Counted from the stretch's first letter, positions 1-8,759 are shown. The stretch: DNA of 64,000 nt from UBA5364 sp050259235 (GCA_050259235.1 JBLNAG010000005.1:62001-126000), one strand, 5' to 3'. Notes: generated by a model from the sequence alone, not told the origin. Program-made: numbers and translations.

Positions 1-269
1 AAATTAACGGGTGTTCCCAAATTAAAAAACTTAGGGTGATTTTGCATAAACTCAAAACCCTTTTGAGAATAGTCTTCAGGATTAATCATATGATTATATT
101 GGTGCCAAAATGCTTGGTCTTCAACACCTACGATTAAATCAATTTGTTTTTCGCCACCATCATCATTAGCTTGCTTTTTGATAGCTGAACCGTATCCTAT
201 AATACTCTTTACATCTGGTTTCATGACCATGTAATCTGTAATTAACTTTGTGAATTTACTTTTTTCCAT
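1..269 (-). CDS. Tam41-like phosphatidate cytidylyltransferase, partial (N-terminus only)
   Basis: This is the first 89 codons of a gene that runs off the left edge. The ATG at 269 follows a GGGGG Shine-Dalgarno at 281-285. The translation has a nucleotidyltransferase-type GYGSAIKKQ motif near residue 26, then QIDLIVGVED and a W-H-x-x-N segment ending in DYS. The mitochondrial Tam41 (Mmp37) family has the same order: GYGSG, then IDFIFAVDD, then WH..N and HYS. That family makes CDP-diacylglycerol from CTP and phosphatidic acid, the branch point to phosphatidylglycerol and cardiolipin, and the first Asp of the ID motif would bind metal. I infer the same reaction at the inner face of the membrane. 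The match rests on motifs in a fragment; another nucleotidyltransferase family is possible. Confidence 0.6.
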   Translation of the reverse strand, partial: MEKSKFTKLITDYMVMKPDVKSIIGYGSAIKKQANDDGGEKQIDLIVGVEDQAFWHQYNHMINPEDYSQKGFEFMQNHPKFFNLGTPVN

Positions 270-412
270 TTTTTATAATTCCCCCATAAAAGTACATGAG
301 ATATTATAATTAATTTTAAAAGATAAGTCAAATTGGAATTGATAAAAACTTTTAAAAAATTGTGCAAAAAAAGTCGAATGTGTGATAAAATTATAATAGT
401 GAGGTGAATACA

Positions 413-2137
413 ATGAATGAAACTATATTAGCAGCTATATCCTTGTTTTTTATTACAGTTATATTAGTAGTAATTGTACTCAACATAATTCAGAACACCA
501 AAAACAAAAACATTAGAAAACGAATAGACGAACTTGATGTGGAAAAAAATCTAATTGATGGTGCACCCATTATGCCTGAACTTGCTAAAATAGAATCATT
601 TTTAAAAAATGAAAAATTAGAAGTAATGTATAATGAGTGGAAAAATCGTTTGCATGCCATTAAAGGTACACAAATACCTAAGTTGACAGAAATGATTTTA
701 GAAGCTGAATATTCACTTTCACAAATGGATTATAAAGGAACTATATATAAAATTGCCAAATTGGAAATGGAAATATATAAGGTCCGAACTAATTCAGAAT
801 TTTTAATGGATGAAATTAAAGAAATAACAAATAGTGAAGAAAAGAATAGAACTATCATTACTAAGTTAAAAACAACTTATCGTGAATTATTTCAAAAATT
901 TAGTGATACAAGAGGAGAATATGGAGAAATTGCCAAATCAATTTCCTTACAATTTGAAAATATTGCTAGAAGATTTGAAGATTTTGAAAGAGTAATGGAA
1001 AATAATGAATATACGGAAGTTACTAAAATAATTAAAGCTATTGATGAAATGCTAAAACATATGGCTGTAGTTATTGAAGAAGTTCCTGCTATTGTTTTAA
1101 TGGCAACTAACATTATTCCTAAAAAAATAAAAGAAGCTGAGGCTATATATCAAAAAATGATTAATACAGGATATCCACTTGATTATTTAAATATTGAATA
1201 TAATATTTCTGAAGCTAATAAAAAAATAGAAGATGTAATGGTTCGTAGTCGAGTATTAAACTTAGAGGATAGTTTATTCGAACTAAGGGTTTTATTAGAT
1301 TACTTTGATTCAATATTTAATGATTTTGAAAAAGAAAAAATAAATCGTCAAAATTATGAAGAAATTAATGATTCGTTTATTAAAAAATTAAAAAAAATAA
1401 ATGGTTTAATTGCGGATATATTTAACCAAATAGAAGATATAAAAGCTTTATACAATTTATCTAATGAAGATATGGAATTATTAATTAGTATTAGAGAAGA
1501 ATTAAAAGGTTTAAATGCTGACCATAAAGTATTAGTTGATCATACTGGCAATAGTACATTTGCTTATTCTAAATTAACTAAAGAAATAGAATTATTATCT
1601 TTAAAACTTTCAGCTATTGAAGATCGTTTAGATAATTCATTAGATGCGATTAGTAGTATGAAAGAAGATGAAGTTCGTGCAAGACAACAATTAGAAGAAG
1701 TTAAGTTATTATTAAAAGATTCTAAATCAAAAATTAGAGAGTATAATTTACCAGTTATTCCTAAAACTTATTTTGTTGAATTAAATGAAGCTCAAAGTGC
1801 AATTAGAGAAATTGTAAAAGAATTAGATAAAAAACCTATTACAATAGGTGTTCTAAATACTAGAGTTGATACGGCGAGAGATTTAGTTTTAAAATTATTT
1901 AAGAAAACAAAGGAAATTATGAAAACAGCAATGTTTGCGGAAATGGCTATTATATATGGTAACCGTTATCGTTCAGCAATTGAAGATTTAGATCAATATT
2001 TAACTAATGCTGAAATACTTTTCTTTAAGGGTGAATATCAAAAATCCTTAGAATTAACAATTAATACCTTAAATAAAGTAGAACCAGGAATTTATAATAA
2101 ACTACTTAGTTTATATGGAAATGAAAGAGAGATTTAG
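413..2137 (+). CDS. ezrA: EzrA, septation ring formation regulator
   Basis: 574 residues: one N-terminal membrane segment (about residues 6-26), then an almost wholly helical, Glu/Lys/Leu-rich coiled-coil body. This is the layout of EzrA (562 aa in Bacillus subtilis), a membrane-anchored spectrin-like protein that restrains FtsZ ring assembly and links it to wall synthesis. A GTG at 404 is in frame but lies inside the Shine-Dalgarno (GAGGTG, 401-406), so the ATG at 413 is the likely start. The neighbour is thiI, as in Bacillus, but the iscS/nifZ gene that lies between them there is absent. The stop codon forms part of the terminator stem. The call rests on architecture plus synteny rather than a catalytic motif. 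Confidence 0.85.
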   Translation: MNETILAAISLFFITVILVVIVLNIIQNTKNKNIRKRIDELDVEKNLIDGAPIMPELAKIESFLKNEKLEVMYNEWKNRLHAIKGTQIPKLTEMILEAEYSLSQMDYKGTIYKIAKLEMEIYKVRTNSEFLMDEIKEITNSEEKNRTIITKLKTTYRELFQKFSDTRGEYGEIAKSISLQFENIARRFEDFERVMENNEYTEVTKIIKAIDEMLKHMAVVIEEVPAIVLMATNIIPKKIKEAEAIYQKMINTGYPLDYLNIEYNISEANKKIEDVMVRSRVLNLEDSLFELRVLLDYFDSIFNDFEKEKINRQNYEEINDSFIKKLKKINGLIADIFNQIEDIKALYNLSNEDMELLISIREELKGLNADHKVLVDHTGNSTFAYSKLTKEIELLSLKLSAIEDRLDNSLDAISSMKEDEVRARQQLEEVKLLLKDSKSKIREYNLPVIPKTYFVELNEAQSAIREIVKELDKKPITIGVLNTRVDTARDLVLKLFKKTKEIMKTAMFAEMAIIYGNRYRSAIEDLDQYLTNAEILFFKGEYQKSLELTINTLNKVEPGIYNKLLSLYGNEREI

Positions 2138-2156
2138 TTTTTACTAAATCTTTTTT
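2130..2156 (+). terminator. Intrinsic terminator of ezrA
   Basis: Stem AGATTTAG (2130-2137) and CTAAATCT (2144-2151) with a six-base loop, running into a T tract. The ezrA stop TAG is the last three bases of the left arm. Confidence 0.8.
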
Positions 2157-2187
2157 AATTTTGTGATATAATTACTTGGGTGATAGT

Positions 2188-3366
2188 ATGGATAAATTAA
2201 TATTAATAAAATATGGAGAATTAACAACTAAAAAGGCCAATCGTGGTACTTTTATAAAGTTATTAGAAAAAAATATTTTTAGTTTATTAAAAAATTATGA
2301 TATAAAAATAGAAAAAGATCGTGTAAGAATGTATATAGAAGTTAATGATAATGATATAGAAAAAGTTGTTTCATCGTTAACTAAAATATTTGGTATTCAT
2401 GGTATAGTAATATGTGAAAGAGTGAATACTAATATTGAAGAAATAGAAGAAAAAGTGTTGGAAATTGTAAAAAAGGAAAATTTTAAAACTTTTAAAATTG
2501 ATACAAAAAGAAGCTTAAAAACTTTTCCTATTCATACAATGGATTTTAATAGTCATATTGGAGGATTAGTTTTAAAAAATATTGATTGTAAGGTTGATGT
2601 ACACAATCCTGATCTTTTAGTACATATTGAAATAAGAGAAGAAGGTACTTTTATTTATACTAATGAAATAAAAGGAAGTGGCGGATATCCAGTAGGTGTT
2701 CAAGGTAAAGGAATGTTAATGCTTAGTGGTGGTATTGATAGTCCAGTAGCAGGGTATTTGGCTTTAAAACGTGGAGTTGATATTGAATGTCTATATTTCG
2801 AATCTCCTCCTCATACAAGTGAAAATGCCAAAAATAAGGTTATAACTTTAGCAAATATTATCAACGAGTATTCTGGAAATATAAAAGTACATGTTGTGCC
2901 TTTTACAAAATTACAAGAAACTATATATAAGAATGTTCCTTCTAATTATATGATAACCATTATGAGAAGAATGATGTATCGTATTTGTGAAAAGTTTGCT
3001 GTAAAAAGAAATGCTAAAGTCATTATTAATGGAGAAAGTATCGGACAAGTAGCTAGTCAAACAATAACTAGTATGAGTGTTATTAATAACGTAACTAATA
3101 TGCCAGTTATTAGACCAGTAGCATGTATGGATAAATTAGAAATAATCGATATAGCTAAAAAAATTGGAACTTATGAAACTAGTATTTTACCTTATGAAGA
3201 TTGTTGTACAATTTTTTTACCAAAGCATCCGGTTATTCATCCTGAATTAGATAAATGTATTGAATATGAAAAAACATTTGATTTTGAGTCTTTAGTGGAT
3301 GAATGTGTGAGCAATATTGAAACGCTAAAAAACAATAGTTTAAATGATTGTAATGATATTTTGTAA
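2188..3366 (+). CDS. thiI: ThiI, tRNA 4-thiouridine synthetase / sulfur carrier enzyme
   Basis: 392 residues. An N-terminal ferredoxin-like/THUMP part (to about residue 165) is followed by a PP-loop ATPase domain with SGGIDSPVAGY near residue 180. A C-terminal YEDCCTIFLP segment (about 335-345) carries the conserved family cysteine. ThiI adenylates U8 of tRNA and transfers sulfur from a cysteine desulfurase to make 4-thiouridine; many homologues also serve thiazole synthesis. There is no rhodanese domain, as usual in Firmicutes, and no iscS next door, so the sulfur donor must be elsewhere. The ATG at 2188 follows GGGTGAT with a short spacer; the in-frame TTG at 2176 precedes that Shine-Dalgarno and is unlikely. 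The gene sits between ezrA and a SASP gene, as in Bacillus. Confidence 0.93.
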   Translation: MDKLILIKYGELTTKKANRGTFIKLLEKNIFSLLKNYDIKIEKDRVRMYIEVNDNDIEKVVSSLTKIFGIHGIVICERVNTNIEEIEEKVLEIVKKENFKTFKIDTKRSLKTFPIHTMDFNSHIGGLVLKNIDCKVDVHNPDLLVHIEIREEGTFIYTNEIKGSGGYPVGVQGKGMLMLSGGIDSPVAGYLALKRGVDIECLYFESPPHTSENAKNKVITLANIINEYSGNIKVHVVPFTKLQETIYKNVPSNYMITIMRRMMYRICEKFAVKRNAKVIINGESIGQVASQTITSMSVINNVTNMPVIRPVACMDKLEIIDIAKKIGTYETSILPYEDCCTIFLPKHPVIHPELDKCIEYEKTFDFESLVDECVSNIETLKNNSLNDCNDIL

Positions 3367-3381
3367 ACCATAAATTACCAC

Positions 3382-3410
3382 TTATAAAAACACCAAATGT
3401 ACACATTATA
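3382..3410 (+). promoter_or_regulatory. Sigma-G-like promoter of the alpha/beta SASP gene
   Basis: TTATA (3382-3386), a 17-bp spacer, then CATTATA (3404-3410). The forespore sigma-G pattern is GHATR, 17-18 bp, CATNHTA; the -10 matches fully and the -35 at four of five positions. Transcription would start near 3417, leaving a short leader before the Shine-Dalgarno at 3421. Confidence 0.5.
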
Positions 3411-3420
3411 TTAGTGTACA
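3398..3420. repeat. Perfect inverted repeat over the SASP promoter
   Basis: TGTACAC (3398-3404) and GTGTACA (3414-3420) are exact inverted copies around a 9-bp AT centre that contains the putative -10. Because the repeat straddles the expected transcription start, a DNA operator is more likely than an RNA hairpin. No regulator is identified. Confidence 0.6.
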
Positions 3421-3434
3421 GGAGGTGAGAAAAA

Positions 3435-3662
3435 ATGAATAATAGTAATAATAACAGTGGATCAAAAAATAAATTAACAGTACCTGGAGCAAGACAAGCA
3501 ATTGATAAAATGAAATGGGAAATAGCAAACGAACTAGGTGTTAATATGGGTCCTGATGCTACCTCACGAGCTAATGGTTCAGTTGGGGGAGAAATTACTA
3601 AGAGATTAGTTCAATCAGGAATGCAACAATTAGGAAGTACTGCAAGTTACCAATCAAAATAA
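3435..3662 (+). CDS. Alpha/beta-type small acid-soluble spore protein
   Basis: 75 residues. The core follows the alpha/beta SASP pattern: VPGARQAIDKMKWEIANELG, then RANGSVGGEITKRLV, then a Gln-rich tail with QQLG. These proteins coat spore DNA in the forespore, force it toward an A-like form and protect it from UV and heat; GPR cleaves them at germination. The cleavage site expected within EIA-NELG is present, and a GPR gene lies at 28104 in this window. The N-terminus is a low-complexity Asn/Ser stretch, as in homologues. GGAGGTG at 3421 precedes the ATG. It is homologous to the sspA-D group, and its place after thiI matches sspA in Bacillus. This is direct evidence of a spore-forming lineage. 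Confidence 0.96.
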   Translation: MNNSNNNSGSKNKLTVPGARQAIDKMKWEIANELGVNMGPDATSRANGSVGGEITKRLVQSGMQQLGSTASYQSK

Positions 3663-3672
3663 TAATAAAATG

Positions 3673-3696
3673 GACAGATAATACACTGTCTTTTTT
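3673..3696 (+). terminator. Terminator of the SASP gene
   Basis: Short stem GACAG (3673-3677)/CTGTC (3686-3690) followed by six T. It is weak but well placed just after the SASP stop. Confidence 0.6.
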
Positions 3697-3702
3697 AATA
3701 AA

Positions 3703-3730
3703 AAAAGGGAATAAAAAATAATTCCCTTTT
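3703..3730 (-). terminator. Terminator of ndk, potentially bidirectional
   Basis: AAAAGGGAAT (3703-3712) pairs with ATTCCCTTTT (3721-3730). Both flanks carry A or T runs, so it can end the ndk transcript on the minus strand and back up the SASP terminator on the plus strand. Confidence 0.7.
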
Positions 3731-3769
3731 TGACTTGTTAAAAAAATATATAAAATTTTATTTTATTCA

Positions 3770-4168
3770 TTAAATCATGAATCTTTTAATTTCAATTTCA
3801 GCGTTTTCAACAGAATCTGAACCGTGGATTAAGTTATCTTGAGTTGAGAAAGCAAAATCCCCTCTAATGGTACCTGGAAGAGCTTCAAACCATTTTGTTG
3901 GTCCAATTAATCTTCTCATCCCATCAACAACTCCATCACCTTCAACAACCATTCCAATTACTTGGCCTGATGTCATATATTTAACTATTTCTCCGAAAAA
4001 TGGTTTGTCTGCAAGATGTGCATAATGTTCCTTCAATAATTCCTCTGTTAATTCAAACATTTTCATAGCCGTAATATTGAAACCTTTTTTTTCTATTCTA
4101 TTAATTATTTCACCCGCTAAATGTCTTTTTATTGCATCTGGTTTAAGCATAATATAAGTTTTCTCCAT
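3770..4168 (-). CDS. ndk: Nucleoside diphosphate kinase
   Basis: 132 residues, about the usual length. It has the N-terminal KTYIMLKPDA strand, RRLIGPT at the nucleotide site, and the signature NLIHGSDS with catalytic His115 that carries phosphate from NTP to NDP. It balances cytoplasmic NTP and dNTP pools. The ATG at 4168 follows AGGAGG on the minus strand. It is a single gene between two terminators, convergent with the SASP gene. Nothing departs from the family. Confidence 0.96.
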   Translation of the reverse strand: MEKTYIMLKPDAIKRHLAGEIINRIEKKGFNITAMKMFELTEELLKEHYAHLADKPFFGEIVKYMTSGQVIGMVVEGDGVVDGMRRLIGPTKWFEALPGTIRGDFAFSTQDNLIHGSDSVENAEIEIKRFMI

Positions 4169-4232
4169 GATATCCTCCTTTGATTAAATAATTATAATAT
4201 ATTTTGATTATTAAATCAATTGTATTTTATGT

Positions 4233-4259
4233 AAAAAAGATAGTATTATGAAATACTAT
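4233..4259 (-). terminator. Terminator of clpP
   Basis: On the minus strand ATAGTATT and AATACTAT (plus 4252-4259 and 4240-4247) form an 8-bp stem with a four-base loop, followed by six T (plus 4233-4238). Confidence 0.75.
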
Positions 4260-4271
4260 AAAATCATTTTC

Positions 4272-4838
4272 TTATAATATATCATCAACTAATCCATATT
4301 CTAATGCTTCTTTGGAACTTAAAAAATAGTCTCTTTCTGTATCTTGTTCAACCACTTTTAAATCTTTACCAGTATTTTTTGATAATAATACATTCAACTT
4401 TTCTTTTAATTTTAAAATTCTTTCAGCAGCAATTTTGATTTCAGTTGCTTGGCCTTGAACACCACCTAAAGGTTGATGAATCATTATTTCACTGTTTGGT
4501 AAACAAAATCTTTTACCTTTTGCTCCGCTTGAAAGAAGAAATGCTGACATACTTGCAGCAATCCCAACACAGATAGTTGAAACATCACTTTTAATAAAAT
4601 TCATTGTATCATATATAGCCATCCCTGAAGTAACACTTCCACCAGGCGAATTAATATATAAGCTAATATCATCGTTGTTTAGAGAGTCTAAATATAATAA
4701 TTCTGCCACAATAATATTAGCACTAGCATCATCGATTTCACCTGTTAGCATAACAATTCTATCCTTTAATAACCTAGAATATAAATCGTACACTCTTTCA
4801 TTATTATTGGTCTTTTCAATCACTGTTGGAATTAACAT
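4272..4838 (-). CDS. clpP: ATP-dependent Clp protease proteolytic subunit
   Basis: 188 residues with the full ClpP triad: Ser96 in GIAASMSAF, His121 in MIHQPLGG and Asp170 in DTERDYF. The tetradecameric peptidase works with a Clp ATPase that feeds it unfolded substrate. The IGF-type loop needed for ClpP docking is in ClpC/ClpX ATPases, not in the ClpB encoded at 41866, so the partner lies outside this window. The start at 4838 follows a GGAGGTGA Shine-Dalgarno. An AT-rich -10-like TATAAT lies directly upstream of it, so the leader is very short. No CIRCE or CtsR-like repeat is evident upstream. Confidence 0.96.
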   Translation of the reverse strand: MLIPTVIEKTNNNERVYDLYSRLLKDRIVMLTGEIDDASANIIVAELLYLDSLNNDDISLYINSPGGSVTSGMAIYDTMNFIKSDVSTICVGIAASMSAFLLSSGAKGKRFCLPNSEIMIHQPLGGVQGQATEIKIAAERILKLKEKLNVLLSKNTGKDLKVVEQDTERDYFLSSKEALEYGLVDDIL

Positions 4839-4952
4839 TATCCTTCACCTCCTTATTATAATAAGTCACTAAATAAAAAAATATGTATCAAAATATGTGA
4901 CAAAATGCATATTTTTTGATAAAATGTATGTATAGAATAGAGAGGGAATAAT

Positions 4953-6617
4953 ATGGAGAAAATGGTTAAGATTAACTTTAGAGACATTATTACAAAAGAA
5001 TATCCCATTGGGACAACCTTAAAGGAAATAAGTAGAGACTTTAAAAAATATTTTAATTATCCTATATTGGTTGCTAAAATGGATAACAATTTATCAAGTT
5101 TAAATCGTACCATTCATAAGCGACATGATATTGATTTCTATGATCGTAGTAGTATAACTGGTAATAGTGTTTATGCAAGTAGTCTCCAATTATTATTGGT
5201 TGTAGCAGTAAAAAAAGTATTTGGTAAAGATACTGAAGTTGTAATTGAACACTCGATTGATAAAGGTGTTTACTGTGAATTAATAGATGCAGATTTGGAT
5301 AGAAATACTATTAAACTTATTGAAGAAAAGATGTATGAATTAGTAAAAGAAAATTTGTTATTTAATAAAGTTAGTGTTTCTAGATTAGATGCAATTAAGT
5401 ATTTCACTAATAAAAAACAAGTTGATAAAGTTAACGTTTTAAAATATATTAGCAATAGTTATGTTAATTTATATCGTTTAGATGATATATATGACTATTT
5501 TTTTGGTGAGTTAGCAAATAGTACTAAAGACATTGATGATTTTAAATTAACTTATATAAAAGATAATGGTTTTGTATTATCTAGTCCGACAATATACAAC
5601 CCTGAGTGTACATTAGATTATGTTCATCATAAAAAAGTATTTGAAAATTTCTTAGAATATACCAAATGGGGAAGAATGGTAGGAATAGTTACAGCCGCTG
5701 ATTTAAATTCAATAGTATCTGAAGGTAGATATAATGAAGTCATAAGATTATCAGAAGTTTATTATGAAAATCAATTATCAGAAGTTAGTGATATCGTGTA
5801 CAAAAATAAAAACAATGTTAAATTTGTTTTACTCGCAGGTCCTTCATCTAGTGGTAAAACGACTACTTCTAAAAAATTAGCAATCTATTTAACAGCCCGT
5901 GGTTTTAGGACACATAGTATATCTATTGATGATTATTTTTTAGAAAGAAAAGATTGTCCTAGAGATACCGATGGTGAATATGATTTTGAATCAGTACGAG
6001 CTATTGATATTGATTTATTTAATAAACATTTAGCTAAATTACTAGATGGTGAAAAAATTTTAATGCCAAGGTTTAATTTTGTTACTGGTAAGAAGGAATT
6101 TAAAGATAACTATTTACAAATTGGCGAAAAAGATATTGTTATTATTGAAGGACTACATGCTCTTAATGATGATCTTACAATGTCTATTGAGAGAAAAAAT
6201 AAATTTAAAATTTATGTATGTCCATTAACACAGTTAAATATTGACTATCATAATCGTGTTCATACAAGTGATACAAGAATATTAAGAAGAATTATTCGTG
6301 ATAATAAGTTCCGCGGTTATGGTGCCAAAGATACTTTAACAATGTGGAAAAAAATTAGGGAAGGGGAAGAAAAATATATATTCCCTTATCAAGATGATTG
6401 TGACATTGTTATTAATACGGCAATGTTATATGAAATTGGTGTACTAAAAGTGTATGCAGAACCATTATTATTCTGTGTGCCAGAAGATGATGAAACATAT
6501 CCAGAAGCAATTAGGTTAATTAATTTCTTAAGAAATTTTTTACCTATTCCAAGTGATGATGTGCCAAAGGAATCTCTATTAAGAGAATTTATTGGTGGAG
6601 GTTGTTTTAATGATTAG
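4953..6617 (+). CDS. Uridine kinase-like nucleoside kinase with TGS/tRNA-synthetase-like N-terminus
   Basis: 554 residues. The N-terminal 60 residues look like a TGS domain, and residues 60-240 resemble the second additional domain of threonyl-tRNA synthetase. From about 285 there is a uridine kinase/phosphoribulokinase fold with the P-loop GPSSSGKTT (about 296), SIDDYF, and IIEGLHAL. This fused architecture is known in Firmicutes as a nucleoside kinase. I infer phosphorylation of uridine or cytidine, with the N-terminal part perhaps sensing a ligand. It ends 15 bp before gap and probably shares its transcript. The ATG at 4953 follows GAGAGGGA. The substrate cannot be settled from sequence. 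Confidence 0.8.
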   Translation: MEKMVKINFRDIITKEYPIGTTLKEISRDFKKYFNYPILVAKMDNNLSSLNRTIHKRHDIDFYDRSSITGNSVYASSLQLLLVVAVKKVFGKDTEVVIEHSIDKGVYCELIDADLDRNTIKLIEEKMYELVKENLLFNKVSVSRLDAIKYFTNKKQVDKVNVLKYISNSYVNLYRLDDIYDYFFGELANSTKDIDDFKLTYIKDNGFVLSSPTIYNPECTLDYVHHKKVFENFLEYTKWGRMVGIVTAADLNSIVSEGRYNEVIRLSEVYYENQLSEVSDIVYKNKNNVKFVLLAGPSSSGKTTTSKKLAIYLTARGFRTHSISIDDYFLERKDCPRDTDGEYDFESVRAIDIDLFNKHLAKLLDGEKILMPRFNFVTGKKEFKDNYLQIGEKDIVIIEGLHALNDDLTMSIERKNKFKIYVCPLTQLNIDYHNRVHTSDTRILRRIIRDNKFRGYGAKDTLTMWKKIREGEEKYIFPYQDDCDIVINTAMLYEIGVLKVYAEPLLFCVPEDDETYPEAIRLINFLRNFLPIPSDDVPKESLLREFIGGGCFND

Positions 6618-6632
6618 AAAGGAAGATATAAA

Positions 6633-7646
6633 ATGATTAAAGTAGCAATCAATGGTTTTGGAAGAATAGGAAGATTAGTTTTTAGAATTATGGAGGAAGA
6701 TCCTAATTTTGAAGTAGTAGCAATTAACGATTTAACTGACTCAGAACAATTAGCATACTTATTAAAATATGATACTAATCATCGTAACTATCGTGTTAAT
6801 GAAATTAGTTTTGATGATAAACATATTATTATAGGTAATAGAAAAGTTAATGTATATGCTGAAAAAGATCCAAGTAATTTACCTTGGAAAGAATTAGGAA
6901 TCGATGAAGTATTTGAATGTACTGGAAGATTTACAAGTAAAGAAGACTGTGTTAGTCATATTAAGGCAGGAGCTAAACATGTTATTATTTCTGCACCTGC
7001 AAAAGGTGATGTAAAAACAGTTGTATTCAATGTTAATGAAAATATTTTAGATGGTAGTGAAGAAGTAATTAGTACAGCTAGTTGTACAACTAACTGCTTA
7101 GCACCTGTAGTATATGCTATTAATAATGCTTTTGGTATTGTTAAAGGATATATGACTACAGTTCACTCTTATACTAATGACCAAGTAATATTGGATGTTG
7201 CTCATCCAAAAGGGATTAAAGCTCGTCGTGGACGTGCAGGAGCAGCTAATATCATTCCTTCATCAACAGGAGCAGCTAGTGCTATTGGATTAGTTATTCC
7301 TGAATTAAAAGGGAGATTAGATGGTAGCGCATTAAGAGTACCTACAAGTACTGGTTCAGTAGTAGATTTAACTCTTGAATTATCACAAAATGTTACTGTT
7401 GAAGAAATTAATGATGTATTAAAGAAAAATGTCAGTGAAACAATGGGATTTACAATGGATCCAGTTGTATCTAGTGATATTATAGGTTCTACCCTAGGAT
7501 CACTTGTTGATGGTTTATTAACTGATGTACTAGAAGTAGAAGGAAAACAACTAGTTAAGATAATGGCATGGTACGATAACGAAATGGGTTATAGTGCTCA
7601 AATGGTTAGAACTGCTAAATATTTAGGAGAATTAACAAGAAAGTAA
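6633..7646 (+). CDS. gap: Glyceraldehyde-3-phosphate dehydrogenase
   Basis: 337 residues, full length. NAD-binding GFGRIGR is at the N-terminus, the catalytic SASCTTNCLAP motif has Cys151, and the partner His is in TTVHSYT. It oxidises glyceraldehyde-3-phosphate to 1,3-bisphosphoglycerate in glycolysis. It follows the uridine-kinase-like gene by 15 bp and begins a run that includes pgk, tpiA and gpmI. A terminator immediately after the stop codon and a new promoter-like region before the next gene suggest the run is not one simple operon. GGAAG at 6619-6623 precedes the ATG. Confidence 0.97.
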   Translation: MIKVAINGFGRIGRLVFRIMEEDPNFEVVAINDLTDSEQLAYLLKYDTNHRNYRVNEISFDDKHIIIGNRKVNVYAEKDPSNLPWKELGIDEVFECTGRFTSKEDCVSHIKAGAKHVIISAPAKGDVKTVVFNVNENILDGSEEVISTASCTTNCLAPVVYAINNAFGIVKGYMTTVHSYTNDQVILDVAHPKGIKARRGRAGAANIIPSSTGAASAIGLVIPELKGRLDGSALRVPTSTGSVVDLTLELSQNVTVEEINDVLKKNVSETMGFTMDPVVSSDIIGSTLGSLVDGLLTDVLEVEGKQLVKIMAWYDNEMGYSAQMVRTAKYLGELTRK

Positions 7647-7664
7647 GGAAACTTACTTTTTTTA
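7641..7664 (+). terminator. Terminator of gap
   Basis: AAGTAAG (7641-7647), GAAA loop, CTTACTT (7652-7658), then a T run. The gap stop TAA (7644-7646) lies inside the left arm. Confidence 0.8.
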
Positions 7665-7713
7665 TGAAATAATAAAAAAATGTGATAAAATAATAGTAGG
7701 TGATTGTGGTATC

Positions 7714-8751
7714 ATGAAAAACAAAAAAGGTTTTACATTAGTTGAGTTAATAGGTGTTATTCTAATTTTATCTATATTATTATTAATTACAGTACCAGCT
7801 ATTATTGAATTGTTAGATAATTCTAAAACAAAAAAGAGTGAAGAATTATCTCAAAGTCTTGAGCTTGCAGCTGAAACATATGTTGAACAAAATAGAGACT
7901 TGTTTCCCGAGTTAGATAATATTGGTGCTAAAGCATTTATTCGTGTAGGTACGTTAATAGATGCTGAATTAGTTAAAGATAATATAAAGGGAGTAAATGA
8001 AGAAGATATTGATAATTTTACTATTATAGCTACTACAGGTAATGATAATATTATTACTTATAAATATGTAAATATGGATAGTGATCTAAGTGGTTATGTA
8101 AAAAATAATTTAATTTTACATTACGATGGATATCATCAACCCGAAGGAAATATATGGGAAGATTTAAGTGGTAATGGTAATAATGGTACACTAGTAAATT
8201 TTACTTTTCCACTTAGTTATGACAATGGTGTTAACTTTGATGGAATCAATGATTATATCAATAGTGGAAATAGTTCAATGTTAAATATTACAGATGCTCT
8301 TACTTTAAGTGTGACTTTTAAAATGACTTCTGCTACTTTCAGTGGAGGACTTATTATTAAAGGACTAAATGGTGGATGGGCATCAAATGCATATTTATTA
8401 AGAAATAGTGGATTGGCAGGCAATGTACTTTTTAATATTGCTGATGGGACTACCAATAATCGTGTAACCTGCACGAATATAAAACAAAATCAATGGATTA
8501 ATATTACAGCCGTAACATCAAAAGCTAGCGGAAAGCTTATTGGCTATATTAATGGTAAAAGTATAGGTGAAGTTACTAGAACAATTAATGATATAATAGT
8601 TGTGGCTGATCCTTTAATCCTAGGAGTAGGATATGGGTATACCACTTTCTTTCAAGGTAAAATAGGAAGTGCTATGATATATAATCGAGCATTGACTCCT
8701 GAAGAAGTAAAAGCAAATTTTGAAGTAGATAAAAATCGTTTTGATATATAG
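7714..8751 (+). CDS. Type IV pilin-like protein with LamG/jellyroll C-terminal domain
   Basis: 345 residues. The N-terminus KKGFTLVELIGVILIL is a class III prepilin signal: short basic leader, cleavage after Gly, conserved Glu at mature position 5 and a hydrophobic helix. From about residue 130 the protein resembles a concanavalin-like LamG domain (LHYDG, WEDLSGNGNNG, VNFDGINDYI, and a C-terminal GKIGSAMIYNRALTPEEV). I infer a surface pseudopilin or minor pilin with a glycan- or protein-binding tip. No pilus assembly ATPase, platform protein or prepilin peptidase gene is in the window. The gene sits between gap and pgk, an odd place. AGGTGAT lies 12 nt before the ATG, a longer spacer than usual here. 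Confidence 0.85.
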   Translation: MKNKKGFTLVELIGVILILSILLLITVPAIIELLDNSKTKKSEELSQSLELAAETYVEQNRDLFPELDNIGAKAFIRVGTLIDAELVKDNIKGVNEEDIDNFTIIATTGNDNIITYKYVNMDSDLSGYVKNNLILHYDGYHQPEGNIWEDLSGNGNNGTLVNFTFPLSYDNGVNFDGINDYINSGNSSMLNITDALTLSVTFKMTSATFSGGLIIKGLNGGWASNAYLLRNSGLAGNVLFNIADGTTNNRVTCTNIKQNQWINITAVTSKASGKLIGYINGKSIGEVTRTINDIIVVADPLILGVGYGYTTFFQGKIGSAMIYNRALTPEEVKANFEVDKNRFDI

Positions 8752-8759
8752 GAGGAAGA

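Noticed and set aside
372..378. AGTCGAA before ezrA as a Spo0A box
   Set aside because: It misses the first base of the TGNCGAA pattern; too weak to list as a site.
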